From the NCBI RefSeq assembly GCF_014489555.1, contig NZ_CP060784.1, positions 1,984,001 through 2,048,000 of the forward strand: a stretch of 64,000 nucleotides of DNA, in the 5' to 3' direction. Within the stretch, counting starts at the first letter, position 1, and each line of letters opens with the position of its first letter. The notes beneath the pieces are model-generated. The model was not told where the DNA came from. It did no database searches and saw nothing but the letters and a program-made list of their open reading frames with translations. Position numbers and translations under genes: made by a program. Shown here piece by piece: positions 30,084 through 38,938 of the stretch. Source of the DNA: Hymenobacter qilianensis. Lineage in GTDB: Bacteria > Bacteroidota > Bacteroidia > Cytophagales > Hymenobacteraceae.

Positions 30084-30508
30084 TTACTGCTGCGATGGTT
30101 CTTTATCGTAGTTCAGTAGCCAATCCATCCCGAACCGGTCGGTGAGCATGCCGAATTTTGCCCCCAGAAGGTATCATCCAGCGGCATGGTCACGTTGCCG
30201 CCTTCCGCCAGCTTTCGAAAGCAGGTTGTGATTTCCTCTTCACTACCACAGTTGAGCGATAGAGAAATGGAGTTGCCACGAGTAACTTTTTGCCCCCCCG
30301 CGTCGGAGCCGAACAGAATTATACTTCCATTGGTCAGGCTGGCGTGCAGCACCCCGTTTTGGGCCTCGGCGGGCATGTGCTCAGCGGCCGGCGTGCCGGC
30401 CACTTCCTGAATCATCAGCTCGCCGCCCAGGCACTGCTGATAAAAGGTCATGGCTTCACGGCAGTTGCCTTCAAAGGAAAGATAGGGGTTGAGGTAGGGA
30501 GCTTTCAT
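30084..30508 (-). CDS. VOC family protein, PhnB-like (3' frameshift)
   Basis: 141 residues after repair. It has the PhnB-type glyoxalase/bleomycin-resistance fold: NPYLSFEGNCREAMTFYQQ at the start and the second beta-alpha-beta unit ending in DTFWG. In the given sequence the C5/G5 run at 30161-30165 shifts the frame and yields a false end at 30113. One added base restores the family's standard tail (FWGAKFGMLTDRFG, then MDWLLNY) with a stop at 30084. The metal ligands usual for true glyoxalase are not obvious, as is common in PhnB-like proteins. It is divergent from the GlxA-type regulator. Confidence 0.9.
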
Positions 30509-30707
30509 ACAGGGAGAAGGGAGTGAGATTTGGTGTGAATTGCGAGCGTGAAGGTGTGATGTAAAACTACTAATTTATTTAGCTAAATTGGCGCTGATCT
30601 ACATCCATTACGCCAACAATATTAGTAAAAAATGCGTCCGGGTAGCGGGTGTAAATGCGACCAAATCAGGGTTTATTGCGACATTAGAGTTGGCCAGCCT
30701 TACTACT

Positions 30708-31691
30708 ATGAAGCACATTACTATACTGGTTCCCATGGGAGCCATTTTGGGCAGCATCGAAGGCCCGCGCTTGGTATTTTCGGAGGTAAATGCGCTCCTG
30801 CAGCGCATGGGCAAACCCGCCTTGTTCGATATTCAGCTCGCCGGCCTCGCCGACGAAACGCCCGTGTGCGGCGGCATGTACTCGGTGTACACCAAAACGC
30901 TGATCCAGGACATTGCCCACACCGATCTGGTGGTCATCCCCGCCATTGACGGCGACATACGGCAGGCCCTGGAAAACAACCGCGCCTTTATTCCCTGGAT
31001 ACTAGCGCACTATAACCGTGGGGCCGAAGTGGCCAGTCTGTGCATGGGGGCCTTTATTCTGGCTTCTACGGGGCTGCTGAGAGGCCGGGAATGCACTACG
31101 CACTGGGCCGCGGCCAACGACTTCCGGCATATGTTTCCGGAGGTGAAGCTGGTCGAGGATAAGCTTATCACTGATGAGCACGGCATTTATTCGAGCGGGG
31201 GGGCTTTTTCTTACCTCAATCTGGTCTTGTACCTGGTAGAGAAGTATGCTGGCCGCGACATGGCCATCACCTGCGCCAAGGTATTCCAGATTGATATTGA
31301 GCGCGTTAGTCAATCGGCATTTATCGTGTTCAATGGGCAGAAGGAGCACGGCGACGAGCCCATCAGAAAAGCCCAGATCTACATCGAGGATAACTACCAG
31401 GAAAAAATAACCGTGGACCAGCTAGCGGATATGCTGGCGCTGGGCCGCCGCAACCTGGAGCGGCGGTTCAAGAAAGCGACGGCCAACTCGGTGGCCGAGT
31501 ACATTCAGCGGGTAAAAATGGAGGCGGCTAAAACCAGCCTAGAGTCGTCGCGCGAAAACGTGAACGAGGTGATGTACCAGGTAGGCTACACCGATCCGAA
31601 AGCGTTTCGCTCCACGTTCAAGCGCATCACGGGCTTGTCGCCCAATGAGTACCGCAGCAAATACAACCGGGAAAGAGCAGTAGCTGCCTAA
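30708..31691 (+). CDS. GlxA-type transcriptional regulator (DJ-1/PfpI + AraC)
   Basis: 327 residues from ATG 30708. Residues about 1-190 form a DJ-1/PfpI-like domain (ITILVPMGAILGSIEGPR, with Cys in ASLCMGAFILASTGLL). Residues about 215-320 hold two AraC helix-turn-helix motifs (ITVDQLADMLALGRRNLERRF and VNEVMYQVGYTDPKAFRSTF). GlxA regulators sense small molecules and act near their own gene. The divergent VOC-DoxX pair, starting 200 bp away, is the natural candidate target (inference). The longer frame from 30588 lies in the promoter gap. Confidence 0.93.
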   Translation: MKHITILVPMGAILGSIEGPRLVFSEVNALLQRMGKPALFDIQLAGLADETPVCGGMYSVYTKTLIQDIAHTDLVVIPAIDGDIRQALENNRAFIPWILAHYNRGAEVASLCMGAFILASTGLLRGRECTTHWAAANDFRHMFPEVKLVEDKLITDEHGIYSSGGAFSYLNLVLYLVEKYAGRDMAITCAKVFQIDIERVSQSAFIVFNGQKEHGDEPIRKAQIYIEDNYQEKITVDQLADMLALGRRNLERRFKKATANSVAEYIQRVKMEAAKTSLESSRENVNEVMYQVGYTDPKAFRSTFKRITGLSPNEYRSKYNRERAVAA

Positions 31692-31709
31692 ATCATTATA
31701 GTAGAGCGC

Positions 31710-32258
31710 TTACCGAAGCACCGTCACCTGCGACTTATCATACAGCCGCAGCCAGTCGCGGCGCAGAATCGCGTAGAGGTATTCGTCCTCAAACTCGCCC
31801 GCATCGTTGCGGCCCGATTCGCGCATGATGCCTTCAAACTGAAAGCCCGCGGTTTTCTCAATCGAGTGTTTGGACGACAGATTCGAGACCCGGCAGCCGG
31901 TCGCCACGCGGTTCAGGCCCAGCAACTCGAAGGCCAGATAAAACAAGTGCGGCTTGCTGCGCGGCGTGACGCCCCGCCCGCGCATGTGCTCAAACACATC
32001 GGCGCCCGTCGAGCCGGTGCGCTCTTCCCAGCTGTCCACCGTCAGCAGCGTCATACCGGCCAGCTCATCGCCCAGGAAGGAATAAAAGCCGAAGTTCGTC
32101 CGCTTGCCTTGCTCGTAGCGCGGCAGATAGTTGCGAAACAGCTCCTCCAGCATTGGGTTTGAGTCGGGAAAGCCCTGAAAATGGCGGTATATATCGGCCA
32201 GATTATCCTCGTTGATGAGGTGCAGAGTGATGGAATCGGATTGCAGGGCCTTGAACAT
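31710..32258 (-). CDS. GNAT N-acetyltransferase, RimJ/RimL-like
   Basis: 182 residues. The acetyl-CoA fold is recognisable by ADVFEHMRGRGVTPRSKPHLFYLAFE, where the R-G-x-G loop is modified, then ALLGLNRVATGCRVSNLSSKHSIEK, the RimJ/RimL hallmark around LGLNRV and NxxSxxxxEKxGF (here EKTAGFQFEGIMRES). It probably acetylates a ribosomal-protein N-terminus or a small amine; the substrate is unknown. It is convergent with the GlxA gene at only 18 bp, without a visible hairpin. Confidence 0.88.
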   Translation of the reverse strand: MFKALQSDSITLHLINEDNLADIYRHFQGFPDSNPMLEELFRNYLPRYEQGKRTNFGFYSFLGDELAGMTLLTVDSWEERTGSTGADVFEHMRGRGVTPRSKPHLFYLAFELLGLNRVATGCRVSNLSSKHSIEKTAGFQFEGIMRESGRNDAGEFEDEYLYAILRRDWLRLYDKSQVTVLR

Positions 32259-32653
32259 AAACGGCTTGTTTTGAGACGACTACAGTTTATACGCTCGATT
32301 TTCATAGGAGTAAGCAGCCACTATCCGGAAACAATCCGCGCAAGCTCATCTGGGGGGAAATACCGGCTCCTTTGGTGCAATTAATTGATGGTAAAGTGTT
32401 AAATTGTAGTAGCCTGCTTCTAACGTGTACGACCATGGAACCCTACTGGTATATTCCGTGGGGGCAGCCGCAGGCCGACGATTACCCGGCGCGCTCCCCA
32501 CCAACCACCAAGTGCTCATTCCACCCCTCCGGATACGTATTCCTGCGTCCTGATTGTAGAGTAAAAGCTTGATCTGGAAGAGTTTGTCGGGTCTGGCTAT
32601 GAGCCTGTCGTCTGTCTTATAGAGTAGCGCGGTTGTTATCCTAAGAGGAATAA

Positions 32654-32880
32654 GGCGGTCATGCAGAGCATGTGGCGCATCAAGCCAGGGACGAAGCCTC
32701 TCGCGTGCTGAGGTTGCCAAACTAACTGTCATGCTGAGCTTGTCGAAGCATCTCTCCCGCTTCGTTGAGAATAGTAACCAGTAGAGATGCTTCGACAAGC
32801 TCAGCATGACGTTCTACTTGATTGGTTAGTACTTCTACTAAACACGCGAGATGCTTCGGCTTCGCCTCTGCATGACCGCC
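32654..32880. repeat. Palindromic repeat family A copy 3, with a family B element nested inside
   Basis: The outer arms are GGCGGTCATGCAGAG and CTCTGCATGACCGCC with inner pieces CTCTCGCGTG / CACGCGAGATGCTTCG. The loop, which in simple copies is short, here holds a complete family B palindrome at 32728-32810. T5 follows the right arm. Confidence 0.88.
32728..32810. repeat. Palindromic repeat, family B copy 1
   Basis: The left arm GTCATGCTGAGCTTGTCGAA continues to GCATCTCT; the right arm is its exact reverse complement ending CTCAGCATGAC. It differs from family A at the CTGAG and CTCTCCCGC blocks and sits in the loop of a family A copy. Confidence 0.9.
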
Positions 32881-33103
32881 TTTTTGCTAATGACATAAGC
32901 CCTTAGATGACCACCTTTTCCTGCATCGGGCTGCTTTATAAGCTGAGCAGCTGGTTACAAAAACGCGCCAAACACCACCCGTCAAAAACCTGGGGAAAGC
33001 ATCTGAAAAAGCCCCCCGGTTGTCTGAAATGATCTTTTGCCCTGGCGCCTGAAGTGCCTGTGGGCGACGATTCGTTATCCCATTCTTTCACAAGTTATAC
33101 GCC

Positions 33104-34501
33104 ATGCTAACGGAAGAACTCATTGCGGAGCCCCACCTGAATGTGCGGGGCAAGCTGATTCGGCGTCAGGATGCGGACTATGAGCAAGCCCGCAAAGTAC
33201 ATAATGGCATGATCGACAAGTATCCCGATATGATCGTGCAGTGCGTGGATGTGGCCGACGTGATTGCGGCCGTGAATTTTGCTCGCGAAAACGACGTGCT
33301 GGTGGCTGTAAGAAGCGGTGGGCACAGCGGAGGCGGCTTTGGCATGTGCGACAAAGGGCTGGTAATTGACCTGAGCCACATGAAAGGCATCCGGGTAGAT
33401 CCTGTGGAGCGCACTGCGCTGGTAGAGGCCGGCTGCACCCTCGGCGACGTAGACCACGCCACCCACGCCTTCGGGCTGGCCCTGCCCAGCGGTATCGTGT
33501 CGACTACCGGGGTGGGGGGCATTACGCTGGGCGGCGGGCTGGGTCACCTCACCCGCCACTGCGGCCTCTCCATCGACAATATGCTCGAAGCCGATGTGGT
33601 GCTGGCCGATGGTAGCTTCGTGAAAGCCTCCGCTACGCAGAATCCTGATTTGTTCTGGGGCTTGCGGGGTGGCGGGGGCAATTTCGGCGTCGTTACGTCC
33701 TTTCTGTTTCGCCTGCACCCCATCAGTACGGTGTATGGCGGGCCCATGCTGTGGCCCATGAGCGAGGCCCGAGCCGTCATGCAGTGGTACCGCACCTTCA
33801 TTCAGAAAGCCCCCGACTACATAAATGGGTTCTTCGCGTTTCTTTCGGTGCCGCCCGGCCCGCCGTTTCCCGAGCAGCTGTGGGGCCAGACCATGTGCGG
33901 GGTAGTGTGGTGCTACACCGGAGCGCCAGAGCAAGTCGAAAAAACGTTTGAGCCAATTCGCAGCTTCCGCCCGCCGGCGCTGGATTTGGTAGGGCCATTG
34001 CCGCTGCCGGCGCTGCAAAGCATGTTCGACGGCTTATATCCGCCCGGCTTGCAATGGTACTGGAAGGCGGATTTTGTGAATGAGCTAAGTGACGAAGCCA
34101 TCGACATACACCTGAAGTTCGGCCATGAGCTGCCCACTCCGCTTTCCACCATGCACCTCTACCCGATAAATGGTGCCGCCGCCCGCGTGGGTGCCCAGAG
34201 TACGGCCTGGAACTACCGCCACTCCACCTGGTCGATGGTCATTGCGGGCGTCGATGCGGACCCCGCCAACCGGCAGCGCATCACAGACTGGGCCAAAGCC
34301 TACTGGAATGCCCTGCACCCGTACTCGGCCGGCGGTGCCTACGTCAATTTCATGATGGAAGAAGGCCAGGAGCGCATCAAAGCCACTTACGGCATCAACT
34401 ACGAGCACCTGGTGACGGTCAAAAACAAATACGACCCTGACAACCTGTTTCGGGTAAATCAGAATATCCGGCCCACGAAAAATGGCCACGTATTCACCTG
34501 A
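33104..34501 (+). CDS. FAD-binding oxidoreductase, berberine-bridge/PCMH type
   Basis: 465 residues. The N-terminal PCMH FAD domain includes AVRSGGHSGGGFGMC with the His that carries covalent FAD in this family, TTGVGGITLGGGLGHLTR, and WGLRGGGGNFGVVTSF. The C-terminal BBE segment ends YDPDNLFRVNQNI, a standard terminator of berberine-bridge-like enzymes. Members oxidise sugars, alkaloids or other alcohols with oxygen. A second covalent Cys cannot be assigned. It stands alone between a composite repeat and a convergent membrane-protein gene, so no pathway is suggested. Confidence 0.92.
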   Translation: MLTEELIAEPHLNVRGKLIRRQDADYEQARKVHNGMIDKYPDMIVQCVDVADVIAAVNFARENDVLVAVRSGGHSGGGFGMCDKGLVIDLSHMKGIRVDPVERTALVEAGCTLGDVDHATHAFGLALPSGIVSTTGVGGITLGGGLGHLTRHCGLSIDNMLEADVVLADGSFVKASATQNPDLFWGLRGGGGNFGVVTSFLFRLHPISTVYGGPMLWPMSEARAVMQWYRTFIQKAPDYINGFFAFLSVPPGPPFPEQLWGQTMCGVVWCYTGAPEQVEKTFEPIRSFRPPALDLVGPLPLPALQSMFDGLYPPGLQWYWKADFVNELSDEAIDIHLKFGHELPTPLSTMHLYPINGAAARVGAQSTAWNYRHSTWSMVIAGVDADPANRQRITDWAKAYWNALHPYSAGGAYVNFMMEEGQERIKATYGINYEHLVTVKNKYDPDNLFRVNQNIRPTKNGHVFT

Positions 34502-34542
34502 TCGGGCAGGGGCAAAGCCAGCTTTACCCCAATGAGCTGGAC

Positions 34543-34974
34543 CTAAAAAGCCGCTTGGTCTGACCGACCAGCGGCTTTTGCATTCGTAGGCTCTGGTTGC
34601 TGGGTCAGGTTTTGCGGCCTGTCATTCAGGTAGCGCTTTAGGTCGCTGGAGCAGCAAAGAATGCCCAGAGCAGCCAGGTTGAGGGTATTGGTGAGCAAAT
34701 GCCCCACAATGGGGTCGTCGTTGTCCAGATTATTATACAACACAATGGCGCTGAAGCATAAGCGCAAAATCAGCCAGCCCAGCATAAGGTTGAAGGCATT
34801 GCGCCAGCGCTTGAACAGGCCAAGCACCAACACCAGGCTGACGATAATGCTGGTGCTGAAGTTGCCGCTCTCGGCCACAAACCACGACTCTTGCCATCTG
34901 GGCAGCAAGTCAGCTACAAGTAGGCATCCGGCCACCAGGTACAAGTGCTGTAAGGCTGTTTTTTTAGAATACAT
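34543..34974 (-). CDS. Small integral membrane protein of unknown function
   Basis: 143 residues from ATG 34974 (a GTG just upstream is possible). Three to four hydrophobic helices: YLVAGCLLVADLL, SIIVSLVLVLGLF, LMLGWLILRLCFSAIVL and LLTNTLNLAALGILCC. The tail is hydrophilic (Gln/Pro/Asn-rich), and its last codons form one arm of the terminator stem, so coding and terminator overlap. No family is recognised. Confidence 0.7.
   Translation of the reverse strand: MYSKKTALQHLYLVAGCLLVADLLPRWQESWFVAESGNFSTSIIVSLVLVLGLFKRWRNAFNLMLGWLILRLCFSAIVLYNNLDNDDPIVGHLLTNTLNLAALGILCCSSDLKRYLNDRPQNLTQQPEPTNAKAAGRSDQAAF
34545..34579. terminator. Bidirectional terminator overlapping a coding end
   Basis: The stem AGCCGCTTGGTC / GACCAGCGGCT has A5 and T4 flanks and sits between the FAD oxidoreductase and the membrane-protein gene. 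It contains that gene's last codons. Confidence 0.85.
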
Positions 34975-35040
34975 CACGGATAGATATAAGAGTGGCTAAT
35001 CAGTGAGCTAAGTAAATGACTATCAAGATACAAAAACCTG

Positions 35041-35095
35041 AAAAAAGCCCCCAGCAGATCCAGACTATGTAGCTTAAAAGACTTGGGGGCTTTTT
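35041..35095. terminator. Terminator-like hairpin with long loop
   Basis: The arms AAAAAAGCCCCCAG and CTTGGGGGCTTTTT are separated by about 27 bp, longer than the other copies. No stop codon immediately precedes it on either strand. Confidence 0.6.
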
Positions 35096-35194
35096 CTGGT
35101 TCTTAAATATATGTCATCCAAAATATTTATCTTCCTATTAAGGAAGCAGCAACGCCGCTGCCTCTTATATGACAGCTGCTGGAGGAGCTATCCG

Positions 35195-36829
35195 ATGAAG
35201 CACGTTCTGCTGGGAATCTGGTTGGTGTTAGGGCTGGGACTTAGGGCGCAAGGGCAGTCAGCGCGGGCCGATATGGTGCTGCTGAACGGCAAGATCTTCA
35301 CCGCCGACACGGCGCGGCCATCGGCGGAGGCGCTGGCCATCCGGGGCGAGCGAATCGTGGCCGTGGGCACGGTGGCAGAAATAAGCAAGCTGGCTGGCCC
35401 TAAAACCCGCCGCATCGACTTGCAGGGGCGCGTCGTTACGCCGGGCTTCAACGATGCCCACAACCATTTCGACCCTATGCCGGCCGGGTTTCGGCTGGCC
35501 TTCACCAGCATGGAGCCCACCTGGGAAGAAACCAGCCAGGCTATCAAAGCCGCTGTTCAGAAGGTGCCCACCGGCACCTGGATTTTTGGCACCGTGGGCT
35601 CCAAAGTAGTGCTCGACCCGCAGGTAACCCGCACCGCCCTCGACGCGCTGGCACCCAACCATCCCGTATTGCTCGGCGCTTTCTACGGGCACGGGCACAT
35701 TGCCAACACCAAGGCGCTGCCCCTACTACAGCTCGATATCGAACAGCCCGACCCGCTGGGGGGCAAATTTGAGCGCATAACAGGCTCGCGCGAGCTTAAT
35801 GGCCGCATGCACGAGTACGCCGAATGGCGCTCCAACTTGGTGCTGGCCGCACAAGTACCTGATTCTGCGGCCATACGTGCCCTCCGCGCCATGGCAGCTG
35901 AAGCCACCAGCTACGGCATTACTACTATACAGCTGTTTTCCACCATGCCCATCGACCGGTTTGTGCGCCTGCTTACCCAGGCCAATCTGCCGGTGCGGGT
36001 GCATGCGCGGCCGTTTCCGCTTACCACGCCCCAGGGCCGCGAAACCACAGAGCTGCGCAAGCTGCTCACGCCGCCTCTGCCCAAGTTTGGCCCCCGCGTG
36101 CAGGTAAGCGGCCTGAAGTGGGTGCTGGATGGTACGCCCTACGAGCGGGGTGCCGCCCTGCGCACTGCCTACCGCGACCGGCCCAGTTGGAAAGGCGAGC
36201 TCAACTTTAAAGAAGACGAAGTAGCCAAGATGGTGCAAGAGGGCCTCGATTGGAAACAACCCATGCTCTTCCATTGCGCCGGCGACCGGGCTGCCGAAGT
36301 GGTATTCAATGCCCTCGAAGCTAACGACACCAATGTAAACTGGCCCGCTCGTCGCGTCCGCATAGAGCACGGCGACGGCATCATCGGCGACCTGATACCC
36401 CGCGCCAGGCGCCTGGGCGTGGTAGTGGTCCAAAACCCGACTCACTTCTCCGAGCCGGCACTATTCGGGCAGCGCTGGGGCAGCAAGATGCAGCCCTTAC
36501 GCTCGTTGCTGGCGGCGGGCATACCTGTGGCCCTGGGCTCCGACGGGCCGATGAGCCCCTTCCTAAATATCATGCTGGCCGTCATCAACCCGGCCAACCC
36601 GGCGGAGGCCATTACCAGCCAGCAGGCCGTGCAGGCCTACACGGCTGGCTCAGCTTACGCCGAGTTTGCGGAAAAGGACAAAGGCACATTAGCCGTAGGC
36701 AAGCTCGCCGATCTGGCCGTGCTGTCGCAGGATATTTTCGCGGTGCCGCCCCCGGAGCTGCCCAAAACCACCAGCCTGCTGACTATGGTGGGGGGCAAAA
36801 TAGTGCATGATGCCAAGGCGCTGAAGTAG
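35195..36829 (+). CDS. Secreted YtcJ-like amidohydrolase
   Basis: 544 residues from ATG 35195. GGAGGAG lies 8 bp before the ATG, one of the few Shine-Dalgarno-like sites here. The signal peptide ends LRAQGQS. The metal-dependent TIM barrel starts at GRVVTPGFNDAHNHFDP (HxH metal pair) and continues with LFHCAGDRAAE, RIEHGD and LGSDGPMSPF. The C-terminal beta domain ends KLADLAVLSQDIFAVPPPEL. YtcJ-type enzymes hydrolyse N-formyl or similar amides. The export signal is unusual compared with cytosolic homologs, but Bacteroidota often export such enzymes. Confidence 0.92.
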   Translation: MKHVLLGIWLVLGLGLRAQGQSARADMVLLNGKIFTADTARPSAEALAIRGERIVAVGTVAEISKLAGPKTRRIDLQGRVVTPGFNDAHNHFDPMPAGFRLAFTSMEPTWEETSQAIKAAVQKVPTGTWIFGTVGSKVVLDPQVTRTALDALAPNHPVLLGAFYGHGHIANTKALPLLQLDIEQPDPLGGKFERITGSRELNGRMHEYAEWRSNLVLAAQVPDSAAIRALRAMAAEATSYGITTIQLFSTMPIDRFVRLLTQANLPVRVHARPFPLTTPQGRETTELRKLLTPPLPKFGPRVQVSGLKWVLDGTPYERGAALRTAYRDRPSWKGELNFKEDEVAKMVQEGLDWKQPMLFHCAGDRAAEVVFNALEANDTNVNWPARRVRIEHGDGIIGDLIPRARRLGVVVVQNPTHFSEPALFGQRWGSKMQPLRSLLAAGIPVALGSDGPMSPFLNIMLAVINPANPAEAITSQQAVQAYTAGSAYAEFAEKDKGTLAVGKLADLAVLSQDIFAVPPPELPKTTSLLTMVGGKIVHDAKALK

Positions 36830-37219
36830 GCTGGGGGGCTTTTTTAGCTGTTTATACTAAAACTAGGTAGGCTAACCGCTGTGCCATGGCTGAGGTGTAG
36901 CACCTTTATAAAGATAAGTCTATCCCGATCTATAACATAGTAATTCCTCTATGTCACAAATAGTCAGCTTTGTTTCACGCTGGCAGGAAGAAGTCCAACA
37001 CCATATCAGTTGCTATTGCCTGATTTATAGATAGATAAATAAAATAAGATATTTTGAAGATCAATGTCACTGTTTTGGCATAAGTTTCCTTTTTAATACC
37101 AGATTATTTACAAAACTTGGTACTCAGGAAAGTCTCCCCGAATTATTGGACGATTTATCTCCCTGATTTCTTCAGGGGCATTTCCTGCATTTTCTCCCAC
37201 ACCACCCTAAACCTTTTTC
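36830..37219. other. AT-rich intergenic region upstream of an S8 protease
   Basis: About 390 bp. A GGGGGGCTTTTTT tract right after the amidohydrolase stop resembles the second arm of the local terminators, but no matching first arm is close by. The rest is AT-rich and probably holds the promoter of the protease gene. No gene is seen. Confidence 0.5.
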
Positions 37220-38617
37220 ATGAAACTGAACAACTTCTCCCTCCCCGCGAAAACATTGTTCGCGGCCAGCGTACTGTCAGCTTTTGTATTGAGCAGCTGC
37301 GAAAGCAGCCTCGACAATATTCAGGATGAGCCCACCACGGCACAAAGCCAGTCGGATGCCCAAGGCGAATCAGGCCGCGACTATGTAGCCAATGAGTTAC
37401 TGGTCAAGTTTAAGGCTGGATTGTCGGAAGAGGCTAAGGCCAATGCCTTGGCCCGCATCAGTGGCAGAGTATCGGAGAAGATTCTGACTAAGGCCATGGA
37501 AAGAGCGGGGGAGAAGGAAGGCCTGCTGGTGGTGCACACGCCATTGCAAGCCTTGGAAGCCATGAGCAAGATGAAGGGCGGACCCGAAATCGAGTTTGCC
37601 GAGCCTAACTATATCTATCAGCACGCCGCTGCTACCAATGATACCTACGTAGCCAATGGCTCCCTGTGGGGCGTTGATGGTAACGCATTCGGTAGCCAGG
37701 CTTCTACTGCCTGGGCTGCGGGCCACACCGGCTCAGCAAGTGTAGTAATTGGTATCATCGACGAAGGCGTACAATTTGACCACCCTGATTTGGCTGGCCA
37801 GGTCTGGACGAACCCTTATGATGCGGCTGATGGGGTCGACAACGACGGCAATGGCTACATTGATGACGTTCATGGCTGGGATTTCGACGGCAACGATAAC
37901 AGCGTATATGACGGCACCACCCGTGGTAGCTCTGATGACCACGGCACGCACGTAGCCGGTACCATTGGTGCTAAGGCTAACAACGGCGCTGGGGTAGCTG
38001 GTGTGAACTGGAATGTGACCATGATTTCCTGCAAGTTCCTGGGTCGTCGGGGTGGCACCACCGCCAACGCCGTAAAAGCCGTTGACTACCTGAATGATCT
38101 GAAGTCTCGCCACGGGCTGAACATTGTAGCTAGCAACAACTCCTGGGGTGGCGGTGGCTTCTCGCAGGCCCTCTCTGATGCTGTCGACCGCGCTAACACC
38201 CGCAACATTCTCTTTATCGCAGCAGCTGGCAACGGCGGCAGCGACGGTGTAGGCGACAACAACGACGCTGTAGCTAGCTTCCCCTCCAACCTGCCCCAGG
38301 CTAACGTAATTGCTGTAGCTGCTATCACCTCAACGGGCGGTCTGTCGAGCTTCTCCAACTACGGTGCTACTACCGTTGACATCGGTGCTCCTGGCTCAGC
38401 TATCTGGTCAACCACGGCCTACAACACATATTCGTCGTACAATGGCACTTCCATGGCTACTCCCCACGTATCGGGCGGCGCGGCTTTGTATGCTGCTTCA
38501 AATCCAGGTGCAACTGCTGCTACTATTAAAGCGGCTATCCTGAACAGCGCGACGCCAACGACTTCGCTACAAGGCAAAACGGTAACTGGTGGCCGCTTGA
38601 ATGTAAGTGGTTTCTAG
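37220..38617 (+). CDS. S8 family serine protease lipoprotein, copy 1
   Basis: 465 residues. The signal peptide ends in the lipobox LSSC at about residue 26, so the protein is surface or periplasmic and lipid-anchored. A propeptide-like domain (VANELLVKFKAGLSEEAKAN through EFAEPNYIYQ) follows. The subtilisin core has Asp in IGIIDEGVQFDHPDL, His in DHGTHVAGTIG, Asn in ASNNSWGGGG and Ser in NGTSMATPHVSGG. The Asp-rich loop DNDGNGYIDD probably binds calcium. The usual DTG or DSG around the catalytic Asp is DEG here. A close paralog lies immediately downstream. Confidence 0.95.
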   Translation: MKLNNFSLPAKTLFAASVLSAFVLSSCESSLDNIQDEPTTAQSQSDAQGESGRDYVANELLVKFKAGLSEEAKANALARISGRVSEKILTKAMERAGEKEGLLVVHTPLQALEAMSKMKGGPEIEFAEPNYIYQHAAATNDTYVANGSLWGVDGNAFGSQASTAWAAGHTGSASVVIGIIDEGVQFDHPDLAGQVWTNPYDAADGVDNDGNGYIDDVHGWDFDGNDNSVYDGTTRGSSDDHGTHVAGTIGAKANNGAGVAGVNWNVTMISCKFLGRRGGTTANAVKAVDYLNDLKSRHGLNIVASNNSWGGGGFSQALSDAVDRANTRNILFIAAAGNGGSDGVGDNNDAVASFPSNLPQANVIAVAAITSTGGLSSFSNYGATTVDIGAPGSAIWSTTAYNTYSSYNGTSMATPHVSGGAALYAASNPGATAATIKAAILNSATPTTSLQGKTVTGGRLNVSGF

Positions 38618-38663
38618 GCCTGACTAGCTTAACGTGAAAGGCAGCTTGCTGCAAGTCATATTC

Positions 38664-38702
38664 AAACAAAAAGCCCCGCCAATATGGCGGGGCTTTTTGT
38701 TT
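38664..38702 (+). terminator. Terminator after S8 protease copy 1
   Basis: The stem AAAGCCCCGCC / GGCGGGGCTTT with AAACAA and TTGTTT flanks lies about 50 bp after the stop. Confidence 0.9.
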
Positions 38703-38938
38703 GGCCGAACTTATCCTGAACTCTCTATATGCAGCTTGTGAAGGAGCAGTAATTAGCAAAGCGGAGCATTTTTCAGCAACTATGATTATGCCTTTAAGCT
38801 TGTTCTTTGCTAATAAAAATTATAAGTAAAGGCGATTTAGTCATACTTGTTCTTGAATCACTGAAGACATTTTTGTAGCTTCCTATTCTTCGCCAAAAGC
38901 GCTTGTAAACAATGGTTTAACTTCTACTACCTCTCCCC

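Larger units (their letters stand above)
32259..33103. other. Long intergenic region holding a composite palindrome
   Basis: About 845 bp without a supported gene. The 32654-32880 composite repeat fills the middle. The open frames reported on both strands here run through the palindrome and encode repeat translations, not proteins. A run AAAAAGCCCCCCGG at 33006 looks like half of the local terminator type without its partner. Confidence 0.6.

Noticed and set aside
32346..32807. Open frame of 153 codons across the composite palindrome
   Set aside because: Much of it is a translation of inverted repeats; arms of the same repeat family give similar peptides elsewhere.
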